A stretch of 10,919 nt of DNA from Alphaproteobacteria bacterium (GCA_009920595.1 RFZR01000036.1:1-10919), one strand, 5' to 3'. Counted from the first letter of the stretch, positions 1-6,792 are shown. Numbers and translations are program-made. Notes: generated by a model from the letters alone, not told the origin.

Positions 1-559
1 GCGTTTCGCGTCTCATCGCAACAATCGCACGCGCCACCGCGCGGGAGCGTCGCTCTTCACCATAGGTGTAAATGAGATCAGCGAGCGCTGTTTCATCCAT
101 TGTATTGACGAGATCCGCAGCACTTGGTCCCTCTTGCTCCATGCGCATATCGAGTGGACCATCCGCACGAAAAGAAAAACCGCGCGCCGCATCATCAAGC
201 TGCATGGAGGAAACGCCGATATCGAGCACAATCGCATCCGCGGGTATAAATCCATGCTCTTCGGCAAGTGAGGCGAGATCACCAAACCGACCCTCAACCA
301 AGTTTAACCGGCCCTCAGCGGCTTCAACAAGCGCGGCGCCATCGCGGATCGCGTCGGGATCACGGTCAATCGCCATCACATGTATATCGGGAGCGGCATT
401 GAGGATGGCCGCGCTATAACCCCCTGCGCCAAAAGTGCCATCAATCACGCGATCACCCGATTCAAGTGAAAGAGCCGCCAAAACTTCCGCAAGCATGACC
501 GGGCGATGGCGCGAAGCACCGTTCCGCACGGCATCGGAGAGGGCGGGAAAACTCGGCAT
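1..559 (-). CDS. rsmH: 16S rRNA (cytosine(1402)-N(4))-methyltransferase RsmH, N-terminal part (cut by window edge)
   Basis: This is the 5' part of rsmH (mraW), reading off the left edge, with 186 codons visible. RsmH uses S-adenosylmethionine to methylate N4 of C1402 in the 16S rRNA P-site and is usually the first or second gene of the division/cell-wall cluster. Visible family motifs are the SAM-binding loop VIDGTFGAGGYS (about residues 38-49), VLDIGVSSMQLDD (111-123), GFSFRADGPLDMRM (127-140), and a block ending in YTYGEERRSR (165-174). The ATG at 559 gives a normal N-terminus (RHRPVMLAEVL at about 17-27). No good Shine-Dalgarno precedes it, so the start is slightly uncertain; the next in-frame candidate is GTG at codon 11. 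The gene is normally preceded by mraZ, but here rnpB is the nearest upstream element. Family assignment is very secure. Confidence 0.96.
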   Translation of the reverse strand, partial: MPSFPALSDAVRNGASRHRPVMLAEVLAALSLESGDRVIDGTFGAGGYSAAILNAAPDIHVMAIDRDPDAIRDGAALVEAAEGRLNLVEGRFGDLASLAEEHGFIPADAIVLDIGVSSMQLDDAARGFSFRADGPLDMRMEQEGPSAADLVNTMDETALADLIYTYGEERRSRAVARAIVAMRRET

Positions 560-620
560 AAGGGCACGCGAACGACAGCGGACACGAAGTTAAGGCTCAA
601 GGACTGACACTGAAGCGAGC

Positions 621-628
621 ATGGTTAA
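621..628 (-). promoter_or_regulatory. Candidate CtrA half-site (TTAACCAT) upstream of rsmH
   Basis: The minus strand reads TTAACCAT about 60 bp upstream of the rsmH start. This 8-mer is a known CtrA half-site form in alphaproteobacteria, where CtrA couples division genes to the cell cycle. A TTAAC occurs again nearer the gene, but not at the 7-nt spacing of a full TTAA-N7-TTAA box. One 8-mer can arise by chance, so this is a lead only. Confidence 0.3.
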
Positions 629-703
629 AAATTGGTTGAGATTGCGGCAATGCACCCGCAAAAGCAGCAAATTCCAACCAAAGATCTGCCAATTTCAAAG
701 AAA

Positions 704-1100
704 CTCGTGCCAGCCAGTCTATAAGCCGGGTTCTGTCCCTCCGGATCGCTCCGGATTGGACGGCCATTCCTCTGGGACGACAGTCTCCTGCCGCCTCAAG
801 CAACCTACCCGAATGACAGAGGCCGGAGCCGCCTCAGGAGCCCGAAAGCCCCTCGTCACTCCTATTTGGTCTTGCTCCCGGTGGGGTTTTCCCTGCCGCG
901 CCCGTTACCGGCCGCGCGGTGCGCTCTTACCGCACCTTTTCACCCTTACCTCCGGTCCGAAAACCGAAGGCGGTATCGCTTTCTGTGGCACTTTCCCTGG
1001 GGTCGCCCCCGCCGGCCATTAACCGGCACCGTTTCTCCGTGGAGCCCGGACTTTCCTCCAGCCCCGAAGGACCGGCGGCCATCCAACCGACTGGCACGAG
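704..1100 (-). ncRNA. rnpB: RNase P RNA, bacterial class A
   Basis: This is the catalytic RNA of RNase P, which removes 5' leaders from pre-tRNAs. The minus strand carries the conserved 5' core GGAGGAAAGTCCGGGCTCC (plus positions 1041-1059) and the conserved 3' block ACAGAACCCGGCTTATAG (plus 719-736). The ends were set by the closing helix P1: CTCGTGCCAG at the 5' end pairs perfectly with CTGGCACGAG at 704-713. The length of about 397 nt is normal for class A. Internal segments rich in GGTAAGGGTGAAAAGG and GCAAGACCAAATAGG also match the family. A T-rich stretch (TTTCTTT) directly follows P1. The gene lies 42 bp after the transglycosylase stop and has its own probable promoter. Exact ends may differ by a few bases. 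Confidence 0.96.
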
Positions 1101-1105
1101 ATGTC

Positions 1106-1134
1106 GGGATAGTCATTCATCGCCCCGCTGGCAA
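1106..1134 (-). promoter_or_regulatory. Probable sigma70-type promoter of rnpB
   Basis: On the minus strand TTGCCA (1129-1134) and TATCCC (1106-1111) are separated by 17 nt. The -35 differs from TTGACA at one position; the -10 matches TATAAT at three of six. A start 6 nt after the -10 falls on position 1100, exactly where helix P1 of the RNase P RNA begins. That agreement of position is the main support. The promoter lies between the transglycosylase stop and rnpB, so rnpB need not depend on read-through. Confidence 0.55.
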
Positions 1135-1142
1135 GGCCGTGC

Positions 1143-1619
1143 TTAGTTGATCGCGCCTTCATAGGTGGCCATGAAATTTTTGGCGCGCGCGCAATAGGCC
1201 CGATTGGCGGCATTGATTTTTTGCGCTTCAATACCGCTTTGGTAACGGCTTACCGTGCCGCAGAGATCGCCGCCCGCACGCTCATAAGCGAGCGCGAGAT
1301 ATTGCACGCCAAATTTAATGTTGGTTTCCGGATCATAGAGACCTTCAGTGGTTCCTCTATATCCTAATGAGCGTGCGGTTGACGGTGTGATCTGCATCAA
1401 CCCGATTGAGGTGCCATTTTTTGCCTCACGCCGCCATCCGCTTTCAACCGCGATCACCGCATGGACAAGTGCTGAAGGCAGGCCATGGGTCTGTGCATAT
1501 TTTTCTGCAAGCGCAAAAAATTTTTCAGGCGGCGTATCCGCCTTGGCGGCAGATGCAAAGATCATCAACGCTGAACAACCAATCAAACACAAACGCAAAA
1601 CAGAATACGGCAGGCGCAT
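1143..1619 (-). CDS. Secreted lytic transglycosylase (SLT domain, small)
   Basis: The 158-residue protein is a probable periplasmic lytic transglycosylase that cleaves the MurNAc-GlcNAc bond of peptidoglycan. It begins with a signal peptide: a basic start, a hydrophobic stretch at about 8-24, and an AKA cleavage site near residue 27. The SLT fold follows, with the probable catalytic Glu59 in VIAVESGWR, then SIGLMQITPSTARSLGY (71-87) and YDPETNIKFGVQYLA (95-109). The usual AYNAG motif is replaced by SRYQSG (124-129), keeping the tyrosine. Two late cysteines (120, 143) could form a disulfide. The size resembles VirB1-like and other small specialised transglycosylases, but no secretion-system genes are nearby. 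ATG at 1619 has GGAG about 8 nt upstream. The neighbour rnpB follows on the same strand. Confidence 0.9.
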   Translation of the reverse strand: MRLPYSVLRLCLIGCSALMIFASAAKADTPPEKFFALAEKYAQTHGLPSALVHAVIAVESGWRREAKNGTSIGLMQITPSTARSLGYRGTTEGLYDPETNIKFGVQYLALAYERAGGDLCGTVSRYQSGIEAQKINAANRAYCARAKNFMATYEGAIN

Positions 1620-2039
1620 GACATCGCTCCGTTCATTGATAGAACAGATCAGAGTTCAATTTCTGCTTCAGGCAGAAATGCGAATACTCAATCCATTCAC
1701 TGTTATGAGGGTAAGCGGATCACGTGATCTTGAAGAAAGACACGTTCTTGAGATGTGATCCCATCTGTCCACCGGAGTGGACCGCGCTATAGACCGAAGC
1801 CATCGCATTCGGGAGATAGCATGACGAATAGTGTTTATTCATGATCCCTCTTCGCCTTCAAACTATGGCGCAATTAAGACATAGAGGAATTTTAATCAGT
1901 GCAATTCGAAAAATGACGTAAGGGAAAAGACAATATTTCTAATAAAAATGAAATGATTTCAACGCCTATACACTTTAAACCTGTAACTCAGCTGTAGTGT
2001 AAACAAATTATTAATTACAATGAAATCGCATTCTCTCAT
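1620..2039. other. 420-bp AT-rich intergenic region without a recognisable gene
   Basis: This stretch lies upstream of the transglycosylase gene and downstream of the small gene at 2040-2309. I see no convincing coding region in either strand. It holds three perfect inverted repeats: ATTTCTGC-N5-GCAGAAAT (1659-1679), the 12-bp palindrome GATCACGTGATC (1718-1729), and TGAAAT-G-ATTTCA (1949-1961). The part from about 1850 to 2040 is markedly AT-rich. None of the stems is followed by a clear T-run, so I do not call terminators. The promoter of the transglycosylase should lie in the 1620-1760 part, but I found no well-spaced boxes. Confidence 0.6.
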
Positions 2040-2309
2040 TCAACTTTGATAAAGTTCGGGATGCGTTTCACAAAAATGACGAAGCGCCATCACAAGCTCG
2101 CCCGCATGGGCTTTACGGCCCTGCTCAAGCGCTGTGTGAATATCATCAATGATCATATCACGCACATAATCGGCGCCGTGATTGCAGTGAAGAAGATAAG
2201 AAGCCAACGCTGCAGCGGCAACTTCAGGCACATGTTCATGCTCAGCAATGGCTTCGATTTCTGCGAGCTCTAAGCCGCACATGCCGCAAATATCAACGAG
2301 CGAAATCAT
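2040..2309 (-). CDS. Small conserved-looking protein of unknown function, last gene of the metF operon
   Basis: I do not recognise a named family. The predicted protein has 89 residues from the ATG at 2309; an upstream TTG at 2318 would add three residues but has no better ribosome site, while GGA lies about 10 nt before the ATG. The protein looks soluble and mainly helical, with an Ala-rich helix (VAAAALASYLL, about 30-40) and no signal peptide or membrane segment. It is rich in Cys and His for its size: ICGMCG (7-12), EHEH (23-26), HCNH (41-44), RHFC (77-80) and H83. A metal- or redox-related role is possible but not shown. It follows metF by 80 bp on the same strand, so it may be co-transcribed with the methionine-cycle genes. 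Regular codon use and in-frame continuity support a real gene. Confidence 0.7.
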   Translation of the reverse strand: MISLVDICGMCGLELAEIEAIAEHEHVPEVAAAALASYLLHCNHGADYVRDMIIDDIHTALEQGRKAHAGELVMALRHFCETHPELYQS

Positions 2310-2389
2310 CTTCAACAATCCGCATGAACAAGATTGTAAAGACTAAGAAGACTGATCAGCCCTGCCCATTCGGAGAAGTGCGGACGGGG

Positions 2390-3301
2390 TTAGGCCGCGC
2401 GCGACAACGATGCCGGCCGCAATCCCAATAAATGCGCGATGGCATAAGCGAGATCGGCACGATTCATCGTGTAAAAATGAAAATCGGCGACACCTTGATC
2501 AAGAAGATCAAACACTTGTTCTGCCGCAACCGCTGCGGCCACAAGGCGACGCGTTTCACGATCTTGCTCGAGTCCGTCAAAACGTCGTGCAAACCAAGCA
2601 GGAATGCTTGCGCCCGCTTTTGCCGCGAATTGCGCGGTTTGTGAAAAATTCTCGACCGGTAAAATTCCAGGCACAATCGGAATCGTGATGCCCTTGGCGC
2701 GCACTTTATCAAGATAGCGAAAATAAACATCATTATCGAAAAAGAATTGCGTGATGGCACGCGTTGCGCCCGCATCAATTTTAGCTTTCAGCGCATCGAG
2801 ATCCGAATCGAATGTTGCGCTTTCGGGATGTTTCTCTGGATAGGCCGACACCGACACTTCGATATCACCTTTTGCGCGAATGGCTGCAACAAGATCGGAT
2901 GTTTGCGCATATCCATCAGGGTGGGGCTCATAATTTGTGCCAATGCCGCCCTGCGGATCACCGCGCAACGCGACGATGTGGCGAACACCGGCAGCGACAA
3001 AAGCATCAAGCGTTGAATCAATATCTGACTTCGAGGCGCCAACACATGTAAAATGCGCAGCCGGCTTCAATGTTGTTTCACGAGAAAGACGCGTGACTGT
3101 ATCTAACGTGCGTTCACGCGTTGTGCCGCCCGCACCATAGGTGACAGACACAAAAGCAGGATCAAGCGGCTCGATACGACGAATGGTGGCCCACAAGGCC
3201 GCATCGGCTTCCGGAGATTTTGGAGGAAAGAATTCGAAGGACGCACGAATATCTTTCGGCGCAACATCGCGACTGACGCGAGCAGAAACGGTCGAGATCA
3301 T
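2390..3301 (-). CDS. metF: 5,10-methylenetetrahydrofolate reductase
   Basis: MetF is a cytoplasmic flavoenzyme that reduces 5,10-methylene-THF to 5-methyl-THF, the methyl donor for methionine synthase. The 303-residue length is normal for the bacterial enzyme. Motifs in order are SFEFFPPK (21-28; Glu23 corresponds to the catalytic Glu28 of E. coli), SVTYGAGG (52-59), ALRGDP (111-116; Asp115 corresponds to Asp120), SAYPEKHP (152-159), ITQFFFDND (183-191), PIVPGILP, and FHFYTMNR near the C-terminus. The ATG at 3301 overlaps the stop of the upstream regulator gene by 4 bp (ATGA), and AGAGGAG precedes it by about 8 nt, so translation is probably coupled. The operon order suggests control by the upstream ArsR-type protein. 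No metH is seen in the window. Confidence 0.97.
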   Translation of the reverse strand: MISTVSARVSRDVAPKDIRASFEFFPPKSPEADAALWATIRRIEPLDPAFVSVTYGAGGTTRERTLDTVTRLSRETTLKPAAHFTCVGASKSDIDSTLDAFVAAGVRHIVALRGDPQGGIGTNYEPHPDGYAQTSDLVAAIRAKGDIEVSVSAYPEKHPESATFDSDLDALKAKIDAGATRAITQFFFDNDVYFRYLDKVRAKGITIPIVPGILPVENFSQTAQFAAKAGASIPAWFARRFDGLEQDRETRRLVAAAVAAEQVFDLLDQGVADFHFYTMNRADLAYAIAHLLGLRPASLSRAA

Positions 3302-4305
3302 GAAAGAGTCTCCTCTTGCGATTTTTTCGGACGAGGATCACGCGCAACAACAATAGAAACGGTGAGCTGCGCTCCACCCTTCACAGGCGGTGCGATGTCA
3401 CGACGACGTTCACCACGCAAACCGGCTTCAGCAAGCCAACCATCAATTTGCGCGACTGAAAAACCAAGACGCCGATGCGCCTGTGTTTCACGCAAAAATT
3501 CGAGTTCATGCGGCGCGAAATCGACAATCAGCATACGCCCACCTGGGGCCAAAGCCTGCGCGGCCTCGCGAATGGCGCGCGCCGGGTCATCGAGAAAATG
3601 TAAAACCTGATGCAAGATCACGAGATCAAAGGCATCTCGTTCGACCGGCAAGGCGTAAATATCACCTTGGCGCAATTCGACGGGGCGAATGCCTTCACGC
3701 TCAAGATTAGCGCGCGCGACCGCCAACATCGCATGACTTCCATCCACGCCAACGCGACGCCGCGCTTGCGAACCAAAAAGCGAAATCATGCGGCCCGTGC
3801 CTGTTCCCAAATCAAGCAACGCGCCGAAAGCAGCCTCACCAATGGCCGCGCGCAAAGCGTCTTCAACCACTGCATCAGGCGCATGAAGCGAACGGATCTT
3901 GTCCCATTCATCGGCATGTTTCGAGAAATAGGCGGCGGCCGCTTCAGCGCGGTTTGCACGAACAGCGCGCAATCGATCACGGTCGCCGCGCAGCACAGCA
4001 TCATTGGCATCAATGCGTTGAACAAGCGCGCGGACAAGACCGCCCGCCGGATCGCGATCAGCGACACTGAAAAAGGCCCACGCCCCTTCGCGGCTGCGTT
4101 GGATCAGACCGGCCTCGACCATCAATTTGAGGTGGCGCGAGACACGCGGCTGCGATTGGCCGAGAATATCGGTGAGATCGGAAACGGTCAGCTCACCCTC
4201 GGCAAGAAGCGCCAAAATCCGGATTCGTGTATCTTCGCCAGCCGCTCTTAACGCGCCCACTAGCGCTTCGAGCGTCATCGGAAGTGTGAGTGTCTGCGGT
4301 CCCAT
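3298..4305 (-). CDS. ArsR-family transcriptional regulator fused to a SAM-dependent methyltransferase (SahR-like)
   Basis: The 335-residue protein has two domains. Residues about 11-95 form an ArsR-type winged helix-turn-helix, with recognition-helix text DILGQSQPRVSRHLKLM (46-62). Residues about 120-320 form a class I methyltransferase with motif I LLDLGTGTGR (163-172), an acidic residue ending strand 2 (VGVDGS, 185-190), QGDIYALP (213-220), and FDLVILHQVLHF (226-237). The metal-binding ELCVCDL of classical ArsR is replaced by ELTVSDL, and I find no cysteine in the whole protein, so metal sensing by thiols is unlikely. ArsR proteins next to methionine-cycle genes in Proteobacteria include SahR, which responds to S-adenosylhomocysteine. 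Its place as first gene of the metF operon, overlapping metF by 4 bp and preceded by a strong palindrome, fits autoregulation. Whether the methyltransferase domain is catalytic or only senses SAM/SAH cannot be told. Confidence 0.9.
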   Translation of the reverse strand: MGPQTLTLPMTLEALVGALRAAGEDTRIRILALLAEGELTVSDLTDILGQSQPRVSRHLKLMVEAGLIQRSREGAWAFFSVADRDPAGGLVRALVQRIDANDAVLRGDRDRLRAVRANRAEAAAAYFSKHADEWDKIRSLHAPDAVVEDALRAAIGEAAFGALLDLGTGTGRMISLFGSQARRRVGVDGSHAMLAVARANLEREGIRPVELRQGDIYALPVERDAFDLVILHQVLHFLDDPARAIREAAQALAPGGRMLIVDFAPHELEFLRETQAHRRLGFSVAQIDGWLAEAGLRGERRRDIAPPVKGGAQLTVSIVVARDPRPKKSQEETLS

Positions 4306-4318
4306 GAAATCGCCTGCG

Positions 4319-4368
4319 CTTCTTATTAGAAAGACATAAACATATCTTTATGTCATCAAAATAAGAAG
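4319..4368. promoter_or_regulatory. Nested 50-bp dyad, probable operator of the regulator-metF operon
   Basis: The inner element (4333-4354) is GACATAAA-CATATC-TTTATGTC, matching its reverse complement at 20 of 22 positions. Outer arms CTTCTTATT (4319-4327) and AATAAGAAG (4360-4368) are perfect complements, and both arm pairs share exactly the same centre. The element lies 14-63 bp upstream of the regulator start. The core form ATAAA-N6-TTTAT is typical of ArsR-family operators. Binding by the adjacent regulator is inferred. A role as RNA hairpin or terminator for the upstream exporter gene is less likely because no T-run follows. Confidence 0.75.
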
Positions 4369-4373
4369 TGCAA
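4345..4373 (-). promoter_or_regulatory. Possible promoter of the regulator-metF operon
   Basis: On the minus strand TTGCAC (4368-4373) and TAAAGA (4345-4350) are 17 nt apart, each with only three of six consensus matches. The -10 element would lie inside the inner palindrome, so a bound repressor would block it. This is the best-spaced candidate seen but it is weak. Confidence 0.3.
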
Positions 4374-4381
4374 GCCGAATT

Positions 4382-5281
4382 TTAAGATGGCCGCGGTTCT
4401 CCCCGAATAATTCGGGTTTGGCGGCCGATCAGCACCGTTCCAACCACCGCCACGGCAAAAAACCACGTCCAGAGATCGATCACTTCGCCGTTAAAGAGAG
4501 CGGCTGTTGCGAGGGTCACAAAGGCTTGGAGGAGTTGCGTCTGGCTCACACGCGCCTGCCCGCCAATCGCCAAGCCCGAATTCCAGAAGAAAAAACCGAT
4601 ATATTGGCTCATGAGGCCTAGATAAATGAATGCGCCCCAATGGGTAACGGGCACAGACAAAGGATCAGCAGGCGCCGTGAAGAGTGCAATCGGTACGGTA
4701 AAGGGGAGCCCGATGACGACGGCCCAAGAGACGACCTCCCAGCCTGCCCGCCCCCGCGAAACCCGGTTGAAGGCCGTATAGCCTGCCGCCGCGCTCAAGA
4801 CGGCGCCGAGCAGCAAAAGATCGCCAAGCCCCAATTGGCCCGCCTCATCGCGCAAGGAAAACCCGATCACGAGCGCTGCCCCGACAATGGCCGACACCCA
4901 AAATCCGAAAGACGGCCGATCGCCGGAAGACAAAGCGCCAAAAAGCGCGACAACCAAGGGCAAAATTCCAAGCACCACACCACCATGCGAGGCGGGCACC
5001 AGCTGCATGGCAAAGCCTGTGCACACTGGAAATCCGATGATCGTGAAAAAGGCCCCGATAGCGAGCGGGATGACTTCATCCCGACGCGGCCAAGGACGCC
5101 TCAGCACACTCAGAACAAAGATCGCAACGAAGCCCGCGAGCGCTGCGCGCCCACTCGTCACAAACCACGGATCGAGTGATTGCACAGCAATCCGCGTCAT
5201 CGGCAGAGTGACACCAAATATGATGACGCCGATGGTGCCGAGGAGAAGGCCGAGCGTTTCGCGGGAGAGAGATTTAATCAT
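4382..5281 (-). CDS. EamA/DMT-superfamily transporter, ten membrane segments
   Basis: The 299-residue protein is almost entirely hydrophobic, with about ten membrane helices in two related halves of five, as in EamA (RhaT/YdcZ-like) exporters. Typical features are the first helix with GVTLPMTRIAV (23-33), the short helix with SGRAALAGF (43-51), VPASHGGVVLGILPLVVALFG in the first half, and SQYIGFFFWN and ARVSQTQLLQAFV in the second. Substrate cannot be assigned; members export amino acids or other small metabolites. I chose ATG at 5281 because AAGGAG precedes it by 6 nt; an in-frame ATG at 5323 would add 14 polar residues without an equivalent ribosome site. Its ribosome site lies within a hairpin. 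The gene is divergent from the MgtC-like gene. It ends 76 bp before the regulator-metF operon on the same strand; that gap holds the probable operator. Confidence 0.88.
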   Translation of the reverse strand: MIKSLSRETLGLLLGTIGVIIFGVTLPMTRIAVQSLDPWFVTSGRAALAGFVAIFVLSVLRRPWPRRDEVIPLAIGAFFTIIGFPVCTGFAMQLVPASHGGVVLGILPLVVALFGALSSGDRPSFGFWVSAIVGAALVIGFSLRDEAGQLGLGDLLLLGAVLSAAAGYTAFNRVSRGRAGWEVVSWAVVIGLPFTVPIALFTAPADPLSVPVTHWGAFIYLGLMSQYIGFFFWNSGLAIGGQARVSQTQLLQAFVTLATAALFNGEVIDLWTWFFAVAVVGTVLIGRQTRIIRGEPRPS

Positions 5282-5285
5282 GTCG

Positions 5286-5302
5286 CGCTCCTTACAGGAG
5301 CG
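5286..5302 (-). promoter_or_regulatory. Hairpin enclosing the ribosome binding site of the EamA exporter
   Basis: The minus strand reads CGCTCC-TGTAA-GGAGCG, a 6-bp GC-rich stem with a 5-nt loop, 4 nt upstream of the ATG. The Shine-Dalgarno AAGGAG lies in the loop end and the right arm, so folding would hide most of it. Regulation of translation is inferred only. Confidence 0.45.
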
Positions 5303-5367
5303 ATCAGCGATCCGGAAGGGCACATAACGTATTGACCTTATGCATCAGAAGCGTTGACACTTCATAC

Positions 5368-6645
5368 ATGCCTGACTTCGAAACTCTTTTCTCTCCCGAA
5401 CAACCACTCGCCCGCCTCGCCGTGGCGCTCGCCATTGGTCTTTTGATCGGGCTTGAACGCGGGTGGAGCGCGCGCAGCGAACGCGAAGGCGAACGCGCTG
5501 CAGGCTTTCGAACCCATGCGATATCAGGCTTGCTTGGGGGCATTGCCGCGTTGATCGGCTTACGCACAACGCCTCTCGTCATCGGCTTTGCTTTTCTCGG
5601 ATTTGCGGGTGTGAGCTTGATGTTTCATTGGCTCGAAGCGCGCGAAGAAAAAAACTTCAGCGCAACAGGGGCAATCGCCGGATTGATGGCGTTTCTTTTA
5701 GGCGCGCTTTCTGTGATCGGTGAGCCGGGCTTGGCGGCGGCGGCGGCTACTGCAACCGTTGTGCTGCTTGCCTTGAAATCCACCTTGCATGGATTTTTAA
5801 AAAAGCTTGATTGGATTGAATTGCGGGCAGTGCTCATTCTGCTCACAATGAGTTTTTTACTGCTGCCCCTTGTACCTGATCACACAATCGATCCATGGGA
5901 GACACTCAACCCCGCGCGCATTTGGGAGCTCGCGATTTTTGTCTGCGCAATTTCTTTTATTGGTTATATCGGCATCCGCATCTTCGGCGAACGTCGTGGA
6001 ATTTTGATTGCGGCTCTCGCCGGCGGTCTTGTTTCATCAACCGCAGCGACGTTGAATTTTGCACGACTTGGGAAAATTCATTCAAGCGACCGCACCGTGA
6101 TGACGGGTGCGATTGCGCTCGCAAGCGCTGTTATGTGCGCGCGTATCTTGGTCATCGTCGGTATTTTTAATTTTGCACTTGCTGCGGTGCTTCTGCCGAT
6201 GATGCTTGCGGCTATGATTGTTCAAGCCGTGATCGGATTGCTTCTTGTTTCGAACGGATTGAAGAAGCCGCATGATGATGTGATCTGGAAAAATCCCTTC
6301 GATGTCGGCTCGGCCCTACGTTTTTCAATTTTGATCGCCATCATTCTGATGATCTCGACTCTGGTCGCGCGACATTCTGGGTCTGAAGCCTTGATGAGTG
6401 TCTCTGCTCTCGCCGGATTGGCTGATGTCGATGCCATCACGCTTTCTTTGGCGCGGATGCAAGAACCGCTTGTTGATGTGAGTGTTGCCTCAAACGGGAT
6501 TCTCATTGCCGCCCTCACCAACACGGTGATGAAGGCCGGACTGGCTGCAATCGCCGGCGGTGCGGAAACCGGGTGGCGGGTGAGTGCCGTCAACCTGGCG
6601 GCGGTCCTCACATCAGGGGCAACCTATCTTCTCTTTGGCGCCTGA
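5368..6645 (+). CDS. MgtC/SapB family membrane protein with C-terminal DUF4010 domain
   Basis: This is a predicted inner-membrane protein of 425 residues with about twelve hydrophobic segments. The N-terminal part (about 12-145) matches the MgtC/SapB membrane domain: LAVALAIGLLIGLERGW (17-33), GFRTHAISGLLGGIAALIG (46-64), and TGAIAGLMAFLLG (100-112). The C-terminal part (about 180-405) matches DUF4010, with GGLVSSTAATLNFARL (219-234) and ALAGLADVDAITLSLARM (348-363... region). MgtC-type proteins are linked to magnesium limitation and ATP synthase control in some pathogens, but the long DUF4010 form has no firm function. I chose ATG at 5368; a TTG at 5332 in the same frame would add 12 polar residues. 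Neither has a clear Shine-Dalgarno. It is divergent from the EamA exporter, with 86 bp between the start codons to hold both promoters. Confidence 0.88.
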   Translation: MPDFETLFSPEQPLARLAVALAIGLLIGLERGWSARSEREGERAAGFRTHAISGLLGGIAALIGLRTTPLVIGFAFLGFAGVSLMFHWLEAREEKNFSATGAIAGLMAFLLGALSVIGEPGLAAAAATATVVLLALKSTLHGFLKKLDWIELRAVLILLTMSFLLLPLVPDHTIDPWETLNPARIWELAIFVCAISFIGYIGIRIFGERRGILIAALAGGLVSSTAATLNFARLGKIHSSDRTVMTGAIALASAVMCARILVIVGIFNFALAAVLLPMMLAAMIVQAVIGLLLVSNGLKKPHDDVIWKNPFDVGSALRFSILIAIILMISTLVARHSGSEALMSVSALAGLADVDAITLSLARMQEPLVDVSVASNGILIAALTNTVMKAGLAAIAGGAETGWRVSAVNLAAVLTSGATYLLFGA

Positions 6646-6680
6646 TCCGTAAAATTTATGACGCTACATTCCGCTACGTC

Positions 6681-6694
6681 TTGCATTTATGCAA
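6681..6694. promoter_or_regulatory. Perfect 14-bp inverted repeat upstream of the DoxX-like gene
   Basis: TTGCAT-TT-ATGCAA is a perfect inverted repeat about 100 bp upstream of the DoxX-like start and 35 bp after the MgtC-like stop. It has the size of a repressor half-site pair, but no bound protein can be named. Just before it, GACG and CGTC flank two copies of CGCTAC (6660-6680). Confidence 0.35.
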
Positions 6695-6792
6695 ACAGAA
6701 TAGGGACAAGGCGCAATTCAAATTCGTAATGGAGCACGCTAGAGTTCTAGGCTTAGGTTTCGATTCTCTCACCCCATTTCAAGGAGCTTCCT

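Noticed and set aside
597..1150. Several open frames on both strands across 597-1150
   Set aside because: They run across the conserved RNase P RNA, which explains the sequence. None shows a protein family pattern.
1811..1847. Imperfect stem around GGGAGATAGCATGACGAAT and ATTCATGATCCC
   Set aside because: The pairing is broken by unpaired bases on one side and no T-run follows, so it is too weak to call.
3610..4251. 213-residue plus-strand open frame
   Set aside because: It is the antisense shadow of the ArsR-methyltransferase gene, which has clear motifs. The frame has no recognisable domain.
4640..5327. Plus-strand open frames of 179 and 146 residues, very rich in Arg, Lys, Asp and Gln
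   Set aside because: They are antisense to the hydrophobic EamA transporter; the odd charged composition is what such an antisense frame gives.
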